64,000 nucleotides of DNA from Sunxiuqinia sp963678245 (GTDB lineage Bacteria; Bacteroidota; Bacteroidia; Bacteroidales; Prolixibacteraceae). The stretch covers positions 744,001-808,000 of the forward strand of contig OZ223309.1 in assembly GCA_965140765.1 (NCBI GenBank), read 5' to 3'. Position 1 is the first letter of the stretch. The number at the start of each line of letters is the position of its first letter. This document shows positions 63,235 to 64,000 of this stretch, piece after piece. The position numbers were made by a program, and so were the translations under genes. The notes under the pieces are model-generated. The model was not told the origin of the DNA. It made no database searches and worked only from the letters and a program-made list of their open reading frames with translations.

Positions 63235-64000
63235 ATGAAACAGTCATTTTACACCTTCCTTTTCTTGCTTTTCGCAGTTTTTAATTGCTGGTCGCAGGAA
63301 AACAGGAAGTTTAAAATATTTCAATTCCCCAAAGATCAAATCCCGGTTATCAACGGAAATGTTGATGACTGGGACTTGGTGCCGGCAAGCTATACCGTTG
63401 GAATGGATCAGGTTTGGGATGATAGAGGCAAGCATGAAAAGGTTGATCCGGAAAATTTGACTTTTAGTGTGAAAGTGGGGTGGGTGAAAGGATTAAATAG
63501 GCTTTATTTCCTTTATGAAGCTTATGATAATTACTGGGACTATTCTCGCCCCGGATTGCACAATGACACCTTTGAGCTGATCGTAGATGCAGATCAATCG
63601 GGTGGTCCATTCATCGATCGTTTTCACCCTAATGAGTTGATGGACCCAATGGATGCTTTTTTCTCTTTTCATGGCGTGCATGCACAGAATTACCATATTT
63701 TCACACCTGCTGAAGGCAAGGATTGGACACTCGTTTGGGGGAGTCAACCGTGGATAAAGGAATTGCCGTACGCGAATGTAGCTTGTCAATATGATTTCGA
63801 GTTTGGTGAATCCGGTCATTTAGTGCTTGAGTTTTGGATCACTCCATTTGATTACGCTGGTAATGATCCTTCCCGTGCCGTAAAGTCTGTTTTAGAAGAA
63901 GAAAAGCTAGTTGGCTTGTGTTGGGCTGTGATTGACTACGACGACGTAAACAAGGGCAGCAATAACGGTTTTTGGAACCTTTCGAAAGAGCACACGATGT
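63235..64000 (+). CDS. CBM9-like secreted protein, 3' end outside window
   Basis: A partial gene of about 255 residues. Signal sequence FLFLLFAVFNCWSQ, then PVINGNVDDWDLVPASY, LYFLYEAYDNYWDY and DTFELIVDADQSGGPF, the pattern of family 9 carbohydrate-binding/DOMON-like domains found in heme- or sugar-binding surface proteins. The frame is open to the edge. Starts 14 bp after GH105, so same operon. Confidence 0.7.
   Translation, partial: MKQSFYTFLFLLFAVFNCWSQENRKFKIFQFPKDQIPVINGNVDDWDLVPASYTVGMDQVWDDRGKHEKVDPENLTFSVKVGWVKGLNRLYFLYEAYDNYWDYSRPGLHNDTFELIVDADQSGGPFIDRFHPNELMDPMDAFFSFHGVHAQNYHIFTPAEGKDWTLVWGSQPWIKELPYANVACQYDFEFGESGHLVLEFWITPFDYAGNDPSRAVKSVLEEEKLVGLCWAVIDYDDVNKGSNNGFWNLSKEHTM

Overview
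The window looks like a Bacteroidota chromosome, probably from the Marinilabiliales/Prolixibacteraceae side of the phylum (inference). The signs are a SusC/SusD pair, FecR-type anti-sigma factors, A-rich ribosome-binding regions, a TAnnTTTG-type promoter and a pectin-degrading gene cluster. It falls into two very different halves. No rRNA, tRNA or CRISPR array was seen.

Positions 1-38,531 are an integron-like gene cassette array. About 25 GC-richer blocks of 130-200 bp, each a long imperfect palindrome, separate AT-rich units of one to three genes, nearly all on the + strand. Each block begins with a ...AAC half-site and ends with GTT(A/G)nnn. In most units the roughly 10 bases after GTT are the reverse complement of the 10 bases ending in AAC at the far end of the same unit, the signature of excisable integron cassettes. 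The blocks are therefore called attC sites. No integron integrase lies in the window; genes and attC orientation put an attI/intI end, if one exists, to the left. Cargo includes two HEPN-motif proteins, an ECF sigma/FecR pair with a small secreted protein, an OLD-family ATPase-nuclease with a membrane partner, a LytTR two-component system, a CoiA-like nuclease, a DUF4365-like protein, a TlpA-like lipoprotein, two acyltransferases, a duplicated Sel1-type gene, a UvrA-like ATPase and many unknowns. Two related cassettes carry no convincing ORF and may encode a structured RNA.

Five near-identical 1,265-bp IS110-family elements sit in the array, all in the same orientation. Four sit exactly two bases after the AAC half-site of an attC; the fifth has kept the attC only on its right and has a deletion on its left. 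The 203 bp upstream of the transposase folds into two loops. One carries segments matching the attC target, the other segments matching the element's own joined ends. This is the layout of an IS110 bridge RNA, here apparently aimed at integron attC sites. An IS481-family element and a second, different IS110-family element also lie in the array.

The right half (38.6-64 kb) is conventional chromosome: arginine decarboxylase (speA, - strand), an arsR-arsC-acr3 arsenic operon (- strand), a GH51 arabinofuranosidase, then a polysaccharide utilisation locus. That locus has an ECF sigma factor divergent from a FecR anti-sigma, SusC, SusD, a PL22-like lyase, an unrecognised large enzyme, a PcRGLX/PL26-like exo-lyase, DUF4861-like and DUF6250-like proteins, GH28, GH105 and a partial CBM9-like protein. 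Together these point to rhamnogalacturonan-I/pectin use: outer-membrane capture by SusC/D, backbone cleavage by lyases and GH28, removal of unsaturated uronates by GH105, arabinan trimming by GH51, with sigma/anti-sigma control from the receptor's STN domain.
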